A stretch of 5,241 nucleotides of DNA from Rhodoferax sp. UBA6134 (lineage in GTDB: Bacteria; Pseudomonadota; Gammaproteobacteria; Burkholderiales; Burkholderiaceae_C), in contig DIVK01000071.1 in the NCBI GenBank assembly GCA_002422455.1, forward strand, positions 1 through 5,241, written 5' to 3'. The notes under the pieces were generated by a model that worked only from the letters and a program-made list of their open reading frames with translations, was not told the origin of the DNA and did no database searches. This document shows positions 4,556 to 5,241 of the stretch, one piece after another. Position 1 is the stretch's first letter, and every line of letters begins with the position of its first letter. The translations under genes were made by a program, and so were the position numbers.

Positions 4556-5241
4556 ATGGATCTCGAACTCAAAGGCAAATCGGTCATCGTCACCGGGGGT
4601 GGCTCCAACATCGGACGCGGCATCGTGCTCGGCTTCGCTGCTGAAGGTGCGAACATCACCATCGGCGATGTTGACGCTGAACAAGCCCAAAAAACCGCCG
4701 AATTTGCGATGAAGATGGGCGCTGCTTCAGCCCAGGTTGTCAAGACCGACGTGACCCAGCTCGACCAGGTGCAGGCCATGTTCAAGGCCGCCACCGACAA
4801 ATTCGGCACTGTTGACGTGCTCGTCAACAACGTTGGCTGGGACAAGCTGATGTTCTTCACGCAAACGACTCCCGACCTGTGGCAGAAAATCATCGCCATC
4901 AACTATGTCGGCGTGCTCAATTGCACCAAGACCGCGCTCGACGTGATGATTCCGCGCAACAGCGGCTCCATCGTCTCCATCAGCTCCGATGCCAGCCGCC
5001 AGGGTGAACCGCGCGAAGCCGTCTATGGCGGCGTCAAGGCCGCCGTCAACAGCTTCATGAAAACGATCGCCAAGGAAAATGGCCGCTACGGCATCCGCTG
5101 CAACGTGGTCTGCCCCGGCGTCACCATCCCCAGCACCACCGAAGAAGTGGGCGGCAGCAGCATGTGGATCGATGCCGGCGGCATGTTCACACCCGAGCAA
5201 CTGGAAAAAGTTGCCAAGTCACTGCCACTGCGCAAGGTGGG
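4556..5241 (+). CDS. Short-chain dehydrogenase/reductase, probably NAD-dependent hydroxyacyl-CoA dehydrogenase (3' end outside window)
   Basis: The first 228 residues of a classical SDR (usually about 250-260) are present; the frame is still open at the window end. The cofactor motif is TGGGSNIG (13-20). An aspartate after the second strand (D38 in IGDVD) favours NAD over NADP. NNVG (91-94) replaces the usual NNAG. The catalytic set is N116, S144, Y157 and K161 (Y-G-G-V-K), with CPG at 187-189. The stretches NNVGWD (91-96), SSDASR (143-148) and EAVY (154-157) resemble BadH, the 2-hydroxycyclohexanecarboxyl-CoA dehydrogenase of Rhodopseudomonas palustris, as I remember that sequence. The likely role is oxidation of a 3-hydroxyacyl-CoA made by the neighbouring hydratases, perhaps on a cyclic substrate. 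A general 3-oxoacyl reductase role cannot be excluded. It has its own promoter and operator-like palindrome. The SDR family is certain; the substrate is inference. Confidence 0.9.
   Translation, partial: MDLELKGKSVIVTGGGSNIGRGIVLGFAAEGANITIGDVDAEQAQKTAEFAMKMGAASAQVVKTDVTQLDQVQAMFKAATDKFGTVDVLVNNVGWDKLMFFTQTTPDLWQKIIAINYVGVLNCTKTALDVMIPRNSGSIVSISSDASRQGEPREAVYGGVKAAVNSFMKTIAKENGRYGIRCNVVCPGVTIPSTTEEVGGSSMWIDAGGMFTPEQLEKVAKSLPLRKV

Overview
The window is GC-rich, tightly packed coding DNA. All six genes read left to right, and every one belongs to acyl-CoA metabolism. The codon use (strong G/C third positions), the AAGGAG ribosome binding sites and the protein types suggest a proteobacterium, most likely a betaproteobacterium of the Burkholderiales/Comamonadaceae kind. 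That placement is inference, because there is no rRNA or other marker gene. The setting looks like a chromosomal catabolic cluster. I see no mobile element, tRNA, rRNA or CRISPR array.

Layout: (1) 1-209 is the C-terminal end of a MaoC-type (hot-dog) enoyl-CoA hydratase. (2) 261-1064 is a crotonase-fold protein that lacks both usual hydratase glutamates. (3) 1079-2245 is an acyl-CoA dehydrogenase of a subgroup whose catalytic base appears to sit in a different helix from the usual one. (4) 2256-3473 is a family III (CaiB/Frc type) CoA transferase. These four have gaps of 51, 14 and 10 bases and probably form the end of one operon, which closes with a terminator-like hairpin at 3475-3516. (5) 3599-4360 is a second crotonase, with both catalytic glutamates intact. 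It has its own near-consensus sigma-70 promoter, a palindrome lying inside that promoter, and a terminator-like hairpin behind it (4371-4415). (6) 4556-5241 is a short-chain dehydrogenase/reductase cut off by the window end. It also has its own promoter-like sequence overlapped by an imperfect palindrome.

Together the genes could carry a carboxylic acid through a beta-oxidation-like route: CoA transfer to the acid, dehydrogenation to the enoyl-CoA, hydration (crotonase or MaoC), and oxidation of the hydroxyacyl-CoA by the NAD-dependent SDR. No thiolase or ring-cleaving hydrolase is present, so the pathway must continue outside. The SDR carries motifs that resemble BadH (2-hydroxycyclohexanecarboxyl-CoA dehydrogenase), which hints at a cyclic or alicyclic substrate, but the substrate cannot be read from this sequence.

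The most noteworthy signals are the two promoter-embedded palindromes, which share a CTAAC-N-A-N-CGTT half and may answer to one regulator (a TetR-type protein is the obvious guess), and the altered active sites of the first crotonase and the dehydrogenase. I found no clear evidence of a wholly new type of system.
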